Source: an uncultured Oscillibacter sp.
Lineage (GTDB): Bacteria > Bacillota > Clostridia > Oscillospirales > Oscillospiraceae
Direction: 5' to 3'
NCBI GenBank assembly: GCA_910583695.1
Contig: CAJTZL010000005.1
Location: forward strand, 22,759 to 86,758
DNA: 64,000 nucleotides
Shown: piece after piece, positions 52,880 through 61,942 of the stretch
Layout of the letters: every line of letters starts with the position of its first letter
Position numbering within the stretch: the stretch's first letter is position 1
Position numbers and translations under genes: made by a program
The notes under the pieces: generated by a model
Told to the model about the DNA's origin: nothing
The model's database searches: none
What the model saw: the letters and a program-made list of their open reading frames with translations, nothing else

Positions 52880-54314
52880 TTTGCAGCCTCCTTCTTCTCA
52901 ATACCACCCAAATGCCGATGCCCAGATACAGCAGCGGGAACACGCCGATCATGGCCACTTTCAGCAAAGAGGCGGCAGATTCGCTGATGGTCAGGTAGTT
53001 GTAGTTCAAAGACTTGCTGCGAATGGCCATCGCCTCCGTTTCACCAATCAGCGAGGACAGTGCGTTCATCCCCAGGTTGGCGTTGGCCCCGGAGGAGGTG
53101 GCGTTATACATATCATCCAGGAAATAGGACGAGGTAAACCAAACAATTTTACCTTCCCCGGCGGTGTCAATGGAAACAGCCAGGGCGAAGGGACCGTCAA
53201 TATCACCGTCCTCCTTTTCGTAATCCGTCATGCTGTACCCGGCCAGCTTACTGTAAGAGGTATAGGAGGTGGTCAGCAGCTCTGTCACAGTTCCGCTGCC
53301 GGTGTTTTCGGTGACTGTCAGGCCCAACGAAATGGGCATGATGGGATAATAATTTTCCTCAATTAAAGAATCGGTAATGGTGTCGCTGCTCATATCGGGC
53401 AGCAGAACCGCAGGTCCCTGGAAGGAGTAGTGCTCACGGTCCCCTTCCACAACAATGCCCTCGCTGGCCTCTATGCCGTAATCCGCCAGCAGACTATACA
53501 GGTTCTCCAAAATTCCGTCCTGCACCGGCCCGGCCACCACAAACAGCTTGCCGCCGCCCGCCGCATAGTCCGCCAGCAGGTCCTTTTCCTCCTGAGAGAT
53601 GTCGCTCTCCGGGGCATAGATTATCACACAGTCCGCGTCCTCCGGGATGGCGTCCACCGTCAGAAGGGAAAGGGTATTGGTTTCCATGTTTTCCTTTTCG
53701 ATCTGCTCCTGGAAGGAGGCCGGAAGGTCAGCCTCCCCGTGGCCCTCCAGGATGTAGACCTGGGGCAGCTCCTCGCTTATCACATAGTCAATGGCGGAAG
53801 TGATTGCCCCCTCGCCGTCAAAGGATGTGTTGTAGGAATAGGAGTAAATATCCGCTTCCTGCACATAGATGTCATCATATCCGATAAAGCGGCTGCGGTC
53901 CCCGCACTCCACGATCAGGCTGTTGTTCATAACCGTCTCGTCTGTGTACTGCTCCGCAAAGGTGGGGTAAACATCCGGGTTCTTTTTTACCACCTGGATA
54001 TGGTCGGAGAGGCTGTCGTATTTCCCCAGCAGATTCTCAATCACCTCGTCCTCCTGGCCGGACTGCACCACCCAATAGATGGTCACATCCTGTTCCAGAG
54101 CGTTGACCACCACCTTGGTGTTGCTGGTGATGGAGTAGAGCTTGGAGGCGCTGATGTCATACTTGGTCACAGCAGTGGGCAGGGCGGAAGCAAAAATGTT
54201 GAATACGATCAGAATTGCCAGTACCACTATAGAGATGGTCAGGGAGTAGGAGCCTCCGCGAAAGGCGTTCCGGTTCGATCCACTGCTGGATGTTTGGAAG
54301 TTCAGTTTTTTCAT
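52866..54314 (-). CDS. GldG-family auxiliary ABC transport protein
   Basis: 482 residues. N-terminal helix (LTISIVVLAILIVFNIFAS), the extracytoplasmic DUF-type domain with KYDISASKLYSITSNTK and YILEGHGEADLP (GldG/IFT52-like motif G-H-G-E), and one C-terminal helix (VAMIGVFPLLYLGIGIWVVL) with a short basic tail RRRRLQ. Belongs with the adjacent permease and ATPase. In Bacteroidetes GldAFG serve gliding; in Firmicutes the role is not known. Confidence 0.88.
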   Translation of the reverse strand: MKKLNFQTSSSGSNRNAFRGGSYSLTISIVVLAILIVFNIFASALPTAVTKYDISASKLYSITSNTKVVVNALEQDVTIYWVVQSGQEDEVIENLLGKYDSLSDHIQVVKKNPDVYPTFAEQYTDETVMNNSLIVECGDRSRFIGYDDIYVQEADIYSYSYNTSFDGEGAITSAIDYVISEELPQVYILEGHGEADLPASFQEQIEKENMETNTLSLLTVDAIPEDADCVIIYAPESDISQEEKDLLADYAAGGGKLFVVAGPVQDGILENLYSLLADYGIEASEGIVVEGDREHYSFQGPAVLLPDMSSDTITDSLIEENYYPIMPISLGLTVTENTGSGTVTELLTTSYTSYSKLAGYSMTDYEKEDGDIDGPFALAVSIDTAGEGKIVWFTSSYFLDDMYNATSSGANANLGMNALSSLIGETEAMAIRSKSLNYNYLTISESAASLLKVAMIGVFPLLYLGIGIWVVLRRRRLQNEPV

Positions 54315-55177
54315 CAGTTGTACCTCCGTTTCTCCAGCGACTGGATAGACAGGAACAGGAAAAACACAATGACGCTGGCATAGTAGACCACAGAGGTCAT
54401 ATCGAAAACACCGTTGACAAAGCCGGTGAAGCGGTCGAACAGGGACAGCTTGGTCATGACGCTGGGCAGCAGGCCCTCAAATATGCCGCCGTTGACAAAG
54501 TTGGTCACGGCGATGGCCGCAATCAGAACGAAGCAGACGCCATAGGCCAGATTCTCGTTTTTCGTTAGATGCTTAATGACCGCTCCCAAGGCCAGAATGA
54601 TAACGCAGAGGGCAACTACGGAGCCAAAGGCGGTGGTGGAGACATACTCCGACAGGCTGACGCTGAAATAGTTCAGCAGAATCACCGCGATCCCGATTCC
54701 GGCGGCAAAACCCTGGTTGTCAGTGAGGGAGGAGACGAACACTCCCAGGGCGATCAGCGCCGCACCCATCAGGAAGAAAGCCAGCATGGACCCGTAGGAG
54801 GTCAGCAGGTACACGTCCCCGAACTGGCTGAAAATCAGGGGGTACAGAGCGACAATGCACAGCGGGATCATGTAGACTGTCAGCAGAGCCAGATACTTGC
54901 CCACAATCACTTGGGTGGTGGTGATGGGCAGGGAGTAGAGCAGCTGATCGGTCTTTTGCTTCCGCTCCTCCGCAATGACCCGCATGGTGAGGATGGGAAC
55001 GATCACCGCAAAAATGATGCTGAAATAGCTGAGGGCAAACTCAAAATTGCTTACCGCTGCCTCGATGTTGTAGAGCATAGCGCCCAATCCCACGGCCAGA
55101 AGCAGGCCCGCCCCGAACACATACGCGGTCATGGAGCGGAAATAGCTTTTCAGCTCATGCTTTAATACCGCCGTCAT
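54314..55177 (-). CDS. ABC permease (GldF/ABC-2 type)
   Basis: 287 residues, six transmembrane helices (AYVFGAGLLLAVGLGAMLYN first), with VIAEERKQKTDQLLYSLPIT, the cytoplasmic loop typical of ABC-2 permeases of this type. Start overlaps the ATPase stop by four bases (ATGA) and its stop overlaps the GldG start. Confidence 0.9.
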   Translation of the reverse strand: MTAVLKHELKSYFRSMTAYVFGAGLLLAVGLGAMLYNIEAAVSNFEFALSYFSIIFAVIVPILTMRVIAEERKQKTDQLLYSLPITTTQVIVGKYLALLTVYMIPLCIVALYPLIFSQFGDVYLLTSYGSMLAFFLMGAALIALGVFVSSLTDNQGFAAGIGIAVILLNYFSVSLSEYVSTTAFGSVVALCVIILALGAVIKHLTKNENLAYGVCFVLIAAIAVTNFVNGGIFEGLLPSVMTKLSLFDRFTGFVNGVFDMTSVVYYASVIVFFLFLSIQSLEKRRYN

Positions 55178-56175
55178 TCCTCTGTCACCTCGCTTTCCAC
55201 AATTTCAGCCTCCACAGCAGGAAGCTCGGAAGCGCCGTCATCCGTTTCCGCCAGTTCCAGGAAAATGTCCTCCAGGTTGGCTTTCTTCACGGTCAGTTCC
55301 AGCAGCGCCTTTCCACTGGCGGCAAAGGCGGAAAACACAGTCCGGGAGAGATCGTAGACATTGCTGAGGTCCGTTTTGATGCGGGCAGTCACAAGGCCGG
55401 TCCCCGTTTCCTCCAGTGTCAGGCCTGTGATGTGGTCAACACCCTCCAGCAGTACCCGGATTTCCGCCGCGCTGTCATCAGAGGTCAAAATCACCTCGTT
55501 GGGAGAAAGCAGATGCTTCTCCAGATTTTCCGGGGTGTCAAAGGCCACCAGCCCCCCCTTGGCGATCATGATGATCTGGTTGCAGATGGCCTGCACTTCG
55601 GAAAGAATGTGGGAACTGAAAATGACCGTGTGGGTCTGCCCCAGTTCTTTAATCAGGTCCCGTATCTCAATGATCTGGATGGGGTCCAGGCCCACGGTAG
55701 GCTCGTCCAGGATGATGACCTTGGGGTTGCCCAGCAGGGCCTGGGCGATGCCCACCCGCTGCCTGTACCCCTTGGACAGGGCGGAGATGCGGCGGTGGGC
55801 CACCTCATCGATCCCCGTCTGAGAAATCACCTCATCCATCTGCCGCTCCAGTTCGTTTCCCCGCAGGCCCTTGGCCTCGCCCACGAAGCGCAGATATTCT
55901 TCCGGCGTTTCGTTCATGTAGAGCGGAGGCTGCTCCGGGAGATAGCCGATGAGCTTTTTGGCCTGATTCGGCTCCTCGAAGATGTCGTGTCCATCGATGC
56001 GGACGCTGCCCTCCGTGGCGGACAGGCAGCCGGTCATGATGTTCATAGTGGTGGACTTTCCCGCGCCGTTGGGACCCAGAAAGCCGTATATCTGACCGCT
56101 GTCCACGGTAAAACTCAGGTCTGATACCGCCAAATGCTCACCGTAGCGCTTGGACAGATGGGAAATTTCTATCAA
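55174..56175 (-). CDS. ABC ATP-binding protein (GldA-like)
   Basis: 333 residues from TTG 56175 with GGAGGGG upstream. Walker A GPNGAGKST, signature LSKGYRQRVGIAQAL, Walker B VIILDEPTVGLDP, His switch VIFSSHILSEV. A C-terminal extension of about 110 residues (LLSPNEVILTSDD onward) is common in this subfamily. First gene of the four-gene operon; the MarR gene is divergent and probably its regulator. Confidence 0.93.
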   Translation of the reverse strand: MIEISHLSKRYGEHLAVSDLSFTVDSGQIYGFLGPNGAGKSTTMNIMTGCLSATEGSVRIDGHDIFEEPNQAKKLIGYLPEQPPLYMNETPEEYLRFVGEAKGLRGNELERQMDEVISQTGIDEVAHRRISALSKGYRQRVGIAQALLGNPKVIILDEPTVGLDPIQIIEIRDLIKELGQTHTVIFSSHILSEVQAICNQIIMIAKGGLVAFDTPENLEKHLLSPNEVILTSDDSAAEIRVLLEGVDHITGLTLEETGTGLVTARIKTDLSNVYDLSRTVFSAFAASGKALLELTVKKANLEDIFLELAETDDGASELPAVEAEIVESEVTEE

Positions 56176-56255
56176 GGGTGTCCCCTCCTTTTGGTTAGGA
56201 TGGGGCTATTATAACGGGCGAACTTAAAAGCTACTTAAAAAACGAACGCTGGCTA

Positions 56256-56284
56256 TTGACAAATTTTCAAAAGCATGCTATCTT
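56256..56284 (+). promoter_or_regulatory. Promoter of the MarR gene, in the divergent control region
   Basis: TTGACA (56256), 17 bases, TATCTT (56279). On the other strand TATAAT at about 56211-56216 could serve the ABC operon. Direct repeats CTTAAAAG/CTTAAAAA (56223-56241) between the two promoters may be the MarR binding site. Confidence 0.65.
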
Positions 56285-56307
56285 TGTGACTGTCAGGAGG
56301 GATGTCA

Positions 56308-56730
56308 ATGGAAATACGGCAGGAATGCGGACCGCTTCTTAAACAGATCAACGATGAGATGCGGAAAAATGCCAACAATGCCCTACGGACCAAGGACTTG
56401 ACGCTGACACAGCTGGAGACGCTGATACAGCTGGAGCAGGCCCCAGAAGGACAGCATTCGTTGAAGGAGCTGGAGCAAATTCTCCATGTGGCGCAATCTA
56501 CGGCGGCGGGGATTATGTCCAGGCTGGAGCAAAAGGGCTATGTGGAAGGGTTCGGTGATGCCGGGGACCGGCGGATCAAGCTGGTACGGATCACACCGGC
56601 AGGCGTTGAGTGCGTTCACACAGCTCTGCACCATCGGGCCGAGGCAGAGGAGCGGCTTCTCTCAGGTTTGACAGAAGCCGAACGGAACATCTTCTATATG
56701 CTTCTGCAAAAGGTGCGGAACTCCCTGTAA
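56308..56730 (+). CDS. MarR-family transcriptional regulator
   Basis: 140 residues from ATG 56308 (GGAGG at proper distance; the ATG at 56302 touches the site). Winged helix: LTQLETLIQLEQAP, LEQILHVAQSTAAGIMSRLE, EQKGYVEGFGDAGDRRIKLV. Flanking helices form the dimer interface. Located between the divergent ABC operon and the MATE gene 90 bases downstream, so likely controls both. Confidence 0.92.
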   Translation: MEIRQECGPLLKQINDEMRKNANNALRTKDLTLTQLETLIQLEQAPEGQHSLKELEQILHVAQSTAAGIMSRLEQKGYVEGFGDAGDRRIKLVRITPAGVECVHTALHHRAEAEERLLSGLTEAERNIFYMLLQKVRNSL

Positions 56731-56820
56731 CATTGCCGCCGTAATTTTTCGGCGGCAATCCCTTACGAAAATCAAAAGCAGACTATCAAAAGTATCATTT
56801 CGAATTCAGGAGGAACGATT

Positions 56821-58174
56821 ATGAACGATACCATGAACCTTTTTGAGAAAGCACCAGTACCCCAGGCGGTACTGAAAAACGCGCTCCCCGCTATGGCGGC
56901 TATGCTGATGGTCCTGATTTACAATCTGGCAGACACCTTTTTTATTTCCCAGACCCACAGCGATATTCTGGTAGCGGCGGTATCCCTGGCTACGCCGGTT
57001 TTTCTTATCTTTATGGCGGTTGGCACTGTTTTCGGAATTGGAGGAACCTCGGTCATTTCCCGCGCCTTTGGGCAAGGACGGGCTGAATATGCAAAGAAGG
57101 TGTGTTCCTTCTGTATGTGGGGATGCGTGGCGGTGGGAATCGCCATGTCCGCTGCTTTCCTGATCTTTATGGAACAGATTCTAGCCCTGATCGGGGCCAG
57201 CGCGGACACCTGGGAACCGGCGAAAACCTACCTGAGCATCGTTGCTCTGGGTGGCCCCTTTGTCCTGATCTCCAACTTATTCCAACATTCTCCGAGCGGA
57301 GGGCCAGCCTAACAAAGCTATGATTGGACAGATTTTAGGCAACCTTCTTAATGTTATTCTGGACCCCATCATGATTCTTGGATTTCACTGGGGGATTGCC
57401 GGAGCCGCCATTGCCACGGTCATCGGCAACGTGGCAGGCGCTGGGTATTATATTCTCTATTTCTTGCAAGGAAAATCAACACTTAGTATCCATATCAGGG
57501 ATTTCTCCGTCAAAGACCAGATTTTTACAGGCGTTTTGGCTATTGGCATCCCGGCCTCGTTGGGTTCTCTGCTGATGAGCGTGTCCCAGATTATTGTAAA
57601 TGCGCGGATGGCGGGCTATGGCGATATGGCGCTGGCAGGGATGGGCGTGGCCATGAAGGTGACTATGATGACCGGCATGGTCTGCATCGGCTTCGGTCAA
57701 GGGGTTCAGCCCCTGCTGGGGTACTGTGTCGGTGCAAAGCTGTGGGAGCGGTTCAAAAAAATCATGCGCTTTTCCATCTTCTTTTCTCTGGCTCTCAGCG
57801 CGGTCATGACAGGGCTGTGCTATCTGCTCCGCGGCTCCATCATCCGTGTGTTTCTGACGGAACCGGCCTCCTTTGACTATGCGCTCACCTTCACCAACAT
57901 TCTGCTGACTACCAGCTTTCTGTTCGGTGTGTTCTATGTGCTGACGAACGCTTTGCAGGCCATGGGCGCGGCGGTACAGGCTCTTATTATCAACCTCAGC
58001 CGTCAGGGGATCATCTACATCCCAGCGTTGTTCCTTCTCCAGGCCATGTTACAGGCCAACGGCTTGGCCTGGGCGCAGCCAGTGGCTGACCTGCTCTCCA
58101 CCGCCCTGGTGGCAGTGCTGTACCTTTGGACCTCCCGAAAGATGATGGCAGGGTCTCCAGAGAAAAAAATTTAA
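56821..58174 (+). pseudogene. MATE-family multidrug efflux pump, frameshifted
   Basis: Together the two frames give a normal MATE length (about 450 residues, twelve helices). The first 163 residues (VPQAVLKNALPAMAAMLMVL, SLATPVFLIFMAVGTVFGIG) end in FQHSPSGGPA-stop at 57312. The next frame supplies NILRAEGQPNKAMIGQILGN and carries on to 58174. A single shift at about 57276, within LFxNILRAEG, explains this. An AGGAGGAACG site precedes ATG 56821. Unless the shift is a sequencing error, the pump is inactive. Confidence 0.87.
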
Positions 58175-58269
58175 GCCCCTCCCGTTTCTTTTAAGTTATT
58201 TTTGAGTATGGCATCTATACTGATAGCAAGGCTTCATTCATAGAAGCCCGCCAAAAAGAGGTGCCTGTG

Positions 58270-58758
58270 ATGCGTGTACTAAAAGTAGGAATCGTGCTGT
58301 TGCTGTTGCTTCTGTCTGGCTGTGCCAGCATGAGCGCAGCGCCTCCTGAAAAAACAGAGGAGGATGAGCTTTCCATTGCGGCTCTGTTCCAAACTGAAAA
58401 TGGGGACACCCTCAACGGAAGCGCGGCCTGTTTCACCACGGAGGCCGACAGCGAACATTGTCAAGTGGACAGCGAAGGAGTGGCCAGCGTCTCTGGCCTG
58501 CCGAGAAGCGGTGAACTGCTGTTGACCTTGTTTGACCCGCAGCAGGAGGTACAGGGCGCTATGACCCTTTCCCTTGACCAGGGGGCCGTGATCGACGCGA
58601 CCACCGGCCAGGACGGTGTGGGGCATATTACCGTCAGGAACGACACCCGCGAAGTGGCACTGATTTTTATTCTGACGGAGGACGGGACGCTGCAATGTAT
58701 GCTTTGGCTGGAAAGAACAGTCCCACCCAACACGAATCACCCACAGAAGGGAGCTTGA
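58270..58758 (+). CDS. Small lipoprotein, first gene of the alarmone/two-component operon
   Basis: 162 residues from ATG 58270 with GAGGTG upstream. Signal peptide and lipobox LLSGC (Cys near 18), then a beta-rich domain (NGSAACFTTEADSEHCQVDS, GELLLTLFDPQQEVQGAMTL) resembling an Ig-like or carboxypeptidase-regulatory-like fold. No family assigned. The stop is one base ahead of the alarmone synthetase start, so all four genes form one transcript. Outside the membrane it could feed a signal to the kinase encoded last. Confidence 0.72.
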   Translation: MRVLKVGIVLLLLLLSGCASMSAAPPEKTEEDELSIAALFQTENGDTLNGSAACFTTEADSEHCQVDSEGVASVSGLPRSGELLLTLFDPQQEVQGAMTLSLDQGAVIDATTGQDGVGHITVRNDTREVALIFILTEDGTLQCMLWLERTVPPNTNHPQKGA

Positions 58759-58759
58759 T

Positions 58760-59425
58760 TTGGAAAATTTGCCTCTTGAGATCACCAGTGCAGAACGGTT
58801 TTTTTATGGAGACTACCTGATTCTTTTGGAAGGCGCGATTGAGGAATTTCTTTCCTGTCTCCAGATGATTCGCCGCTATCAGGTCAGCCGGGGGCATCGT
58901 GACCCGATTGCCTCGTTCCAGGCCAGAATCAAGAGGGCGGAAAGCATGAGGGCAAAGCTGGAGCGGCAAAACCTCCCTGTTACGGCAGACAGCGCTCTCC
59001 AGGATGTGTGGGATGCCGCAGGGGTACGTTTGGTATGCCCCTTTGTCCAGAATATTGACCAGACGGTCAGCCTCATCCGCCAGATTCCGGGTGTTCAGAT
59101 TTTGCGGGAAAAGGATTATATCCGTAACCCGAAACCCAACGGATACCGCAGCTATCACATGATCCTCTCCCTGCCTTTGCGCTTTTTGGAGAAAGCACCG
59201 GAGCATCCGGTCTGGCTGGAAGTGCAGCTTCGCACCATCGCCATGGACTGCTGGGCCAGCATTGAGCATCAGTTAAAATATAAACAGGACATTGAAAATC
59301 AGGCGCTGATCGTCCAGGAGCTGAAACGGTGTGCGGATGAAATTGCCTCTACGGATCTGTCTCTGCAAACCATTCGGGATTTAATAGGGGGACCGGGAAA
59401 GGAGGGTACATTGTGCGGATTTTAG
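58760..59425 (+). CDS. Small alarmone synthetase (RelQ/RelP-like GTP pyrophosphokinase)
   Basis: 221 residues from TTG 58760 behind AAGGGAG. Transfers pyrophosphate from ATP to GTP/GDP to make (p)ppGpp. Catalytic elements are intact: Arg56-x-Lys58, Asp85 in DAAGVR, G-loop YIRNPKPNGYRSYH (120-133), Glu154 in EVQLRTIAMDCWASIEH. No hydrolase, TGS or ACT domain, as in small synthetases. Its end overlaps the response regulator gene by 13 bases, an unusual partner for this enzyme. Confidence 0.9.
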   Translation: MENLPLEITSAERFFYGDYLILLEGAIEEFLSCLQMIRRYQVSRGHRDPIASFQARIKRAESMRAKLERQNLPVTADSALQDVWDAAGVRLVCPFVQNIDQTVSLIRQIPGVQILREKDYIRNPKPNGYRSYHMILSLPLRFLEKAPEHPVWLEVQLRTIAMDCWASIEHQLKYKQDIENQALIVQELKRCADEIASTDLSLQTIRDLIGGPGKEGTLCGF

Positions 59426-60087
59426 TTGCCGATGATGAGCCGGAGATGACCATGGTGCTGGAGGCCCTGCTCAAGCGGGAGCATTACTCCGTGGATGTGG
59501 TCTACAACGGGCAGGATGCGCTGGACTATGGGCTGGCGGAAAATTACGACTGCATTGTACTGGATATCATGATGCCAAAGCTGGACGGTATCCAGGCGCT
59601 GCAGACCCTGCGCTCCAAAAATATTTCCACTCCGGTACTGCTCCTGACAGCAAAAAGCCAGGTAGAGGATCGGGTGGCTGGATTGGACAGCGGGGCGGAC
59701 GACTACCTGCCCAAGCCCTTCGACAACCGGGAATTTGTTGCCAGGGTCCGGGCGCTGACCCGCCGGGGCGGGGAATATACGCCCAAGATTCTCTCTGCCG
59801 GGAATGTTACCCTGGACTGCTCCACCTTTGAATTGAAATGCGGCTCCGCCTGCGTCCGGCTGGGCAACCGGGAGTTTCAAATGCTGGAACTGCTTATGCG
59901 GCAGGAGGGGCGGCTGATCTCCACGGAGCAGTTCATGGAGCATATCTGGGGCTACGACAGCGAGGCGGAGATCAACGTGGTCTGGGCCTATATCTCCTAT
60001 CTGCGCCGGAAGCTGGAGGCGGTAGGGGCCAACGTCTGCATTGCCGCCCGACGGGGCCAGGGGTATCTGCTGGAGGAGACGATATGA
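59413..60087 (+). CDS. OmpR-family response regulator
   Basis: 224 residues from GTG 59413, AGGAGG upstream. Acidic pair Asp7/Asp8, phospho-acceptor Asp51 (IVLDIMMPKLDG), Lys in DDYLPKPFDN; C-terminal winged helix with RLGNREFQMLELLM and YISYLRRKLE. Overlaps both the alarmone synthetase (13 bases) and the kinase (4 bases). Confidence 0.95.
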   Translation: MRILVADDEPEMTMVLEALLKREHYSVDVVYNGQDALDYGLAENYDCIVLDIMMPKLDGIQALQTLRSKNISTPVLLLTAKSQVEDRVAGLDSGADDYLPKPFDNREFVARVRALTRRGGEYTPKILSAGNVTLDCSTFELKCGSACVRLGNREFQMLELLMRQEGRLISTEQFMEHIWGYDSEAEINVVWAYISYLRRKLEAVGANVCIAARRGQGYLLEETI

Positions 60088-61316
60088 TCCCTTCCTTACG
60101 CCGGAAATTCATTCTCATTGCGATGGCTTCCCTGATTGGAACCATGGCTGTTCTCTGTACGGCAATCGGTATTAGCAACCACTATATTACCGCTAATCGT
60201 GTGGACAAGGCTATTTCTATTCTTCATCAAAACGGAGGAACCTTTCTTCCTCCAGGCACCCATTTTGACCCCTCGAACTTTAACTTCCAGATCACCCCGG
60301 AGACGCCCTTTGAAACGCGGTATTTTATTGTAGAGCTTACCGCCCAACAGGAAATCCGATCCGTTGTGTTGGACCATATTGCCGCGCTGGATCGCCAGAC
60401 GGTGGTGGACACCATCAGCCAGATCGTCAATACCGGAGCGAAGCGGGGGTATGTAGACCATTACCGTTTCGGTGTATTCCCGGATGAAACGGGAGGAAGC
60501 ACAGTCATTGTGCTGGACTGTTTTCTCCAGCTCCAGGCAGCCAATAATACGCTGCGCATTACGGTTATTATATTCCTGGCCTGTGTGCTGATCGTTTTTG
60601 CTTTGCTTCTGATTTTGTCCAAACGGGCGATTCGTCCATTTGTAGATAATCTGAATCGGCAGCGGCAGTTTGTCACAGATGCTTCCCACGAGTTGAAAAC
60701 GCCGTTGGCTATTCTGTCGGCAGATATGGGGTTGTTGGAGGATACCTACGGAGAGGACAAGTGGCTGGAGAGCGCAAAATCTCAAATCACCCGGTTAGAC
60801 AGGCTCATCAAAAATCTGGTGGAGCTGGCCCGCACAGAGGAGACAATTAAAGAGGACGCGGTAGAACTGTTTTCAATCAGTGAGATTGCCCAAGCCAGCG
60901 CAGACACGTTTCAGCCACTGGCTGAGGCGGACGGAAAAACCTTGACATCGGAAATTCCTGATGAGATCAGCTTAAAAGGTGTCCAAGACAATTTCTTTCG
61001 TCTGTTTTCAATTCTGCTGGACAATGCGGTCAAATACTGTGACCCAGCGGGGAACATTCATCTATCTGTATCTGTACGGGGACGGAATATCTGCATTTCC
61101 GTATCAAACCCATGCGCAGGAGTGAACACCGCCCAGCTCTCCCGTTATTTTGACCGTTTTTACCGGGCAGATTCCTCCCGCGCCCGTTCCACCGGGGGCT
61201 ATGGAATCGGCCTGTCTACCGCCAAAGCCATTGTCACCCGGCATAAGGGACGCATTTCCAACCATTATACGGATGGAGTCATTACCTTTACCGCAGTCAT
61301 CCCGCAGATGAGCTAA
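60084..61316 (+). CDS. Sensor histidine kinase
   Basis: 410 residues from ATG 60084. TM1 (about 9-30), extracellular domain of about 125 residues, TM2 (158-179), phospho-acceptor His202 in TDASHELKTPLA, N box FSILLDNAVKYC, G2 GGYGIGLSTAKAIV. The G1 region reads NICISVSNPCAG and lacks the usual DxGxG, as in some EnvZ-like kinases of Firmicutes; activity may still be normal. Last gene of the operon. Confidence 0.93.
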   Translation: MIPSLRRKFILIAMASLIGTMAVLCTAIGISNHYITANRVDKAISILHQNGGTFLPPGTHFDPSNFNFQITPETPFETRYFIVELTAQQEIRSVVLDHIAALDRQTVVDTISQIVNTGAKRGYVDHYRFGVFPDETGGSTVIVLDCFLQLQAANNTLRITVIIFLACVLIVFALLLILSKRAIRPFVDNLNRQRQFVTDASHELKTPLAILSADMGLLEDTYGEDKWLESAKSQITRLDRLIKNLVELARTEETIKEDAVELFSISEIAQASADTFQPLAEADGKTLTSEIPDEISLKGVQDNFFRLFSILLDNAVKYCDPAGNIHLSVSVRGRNICISVSNPCAGVNTAQLSRYFDRFYRADSSRARSTGGYGIGLSTAKAIVTRHKGRISNHYTDGVITFTAVIPQMS

Positions 61317-61395
61317 TGCTCCTGCGCTTATCATATAGTCCCAGCCGGAGATCCGGCATATCAAACAGGTCATTTTCAGAAAGGAAGGAACTGCT

Positions 61396-61851
61396 ATGAG
61401 CATGACAATCAGCGCGGCAAACTATTTCAGCAATATCCATCAAAACGCACGCACCACTGGTGAGGAGAAACAGGAGCAAAAGGGGGCCGCAGTTGATGCT
61501 GGAAAGACCCAGCGGAGTTCTGTGTCCGCCAGCTTGGATCAGGTGAACATGGGCCAGGACGGGGTTGCCATCACCGAGGTCAGCCGCCAGCAGGGGGCGG
61601 AGCAGCCCACCGCACAGAAGCAGCCCGCCGCTCCCCGCATGGACACCGTGGAGATCAGCGAGGAGGGCCGGGCGGCCAGCGCCCAGCTCCATGGACAGCA
61701 GGCCGAAGCCGAAACTGCGACGGCAGAGGTGGGGCAGTATGAGGCGGAGAATCTGTCTGAGTACACAGATACCGAGCTGAAGCAGATGTACTACAACGGC
61801 GATATTACGCGCCAGGAATACGAGGATGAAACTGGTGAGACGTTGGAATAA
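61396..61851 (+). CDS. Hypothetical Gln/Glu/Ala-rich protein
   Basis: 151 residues from ATG 61396 behind AGGAAGG. Opening MTISAANYFSNIHQN, then a low-complexity middle rich in Gln, Ala, Glu, and a defined end (LSEYTDTELKQMYYNGDITR, QEYEDETGE) that looks like a short SHOCT-type helical hairpin. The segment DTVEISEEGRAA also appears in proteins linked to flagellar or secreted-protein loci. No function can be given. Independent of the kinase operon (79-base gap). Confidence 0.6.
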   Translation: MSMTISAANYFSNIHQNARTTGEEKQEQKGAAVDAGKTQRSSVSASLDQVNMGQDGVAITEVSRQQGAEQPTAQKQPAAPRMDTVEISEEGRAASAQLHGQQAEAETATAEVGQYEAENLSEYTDTELKQMYYNGDITRQEYEDETGETLE

Positions 61852-61942
61852 CCGCCTGTTTGTTTACCTTCTCACTAAGCGAAACGAGAGCTGTGATTTG
61901 ACGTAAAACTGCGTCACAGAAAACAAGGAAATAAGGCTCCGC

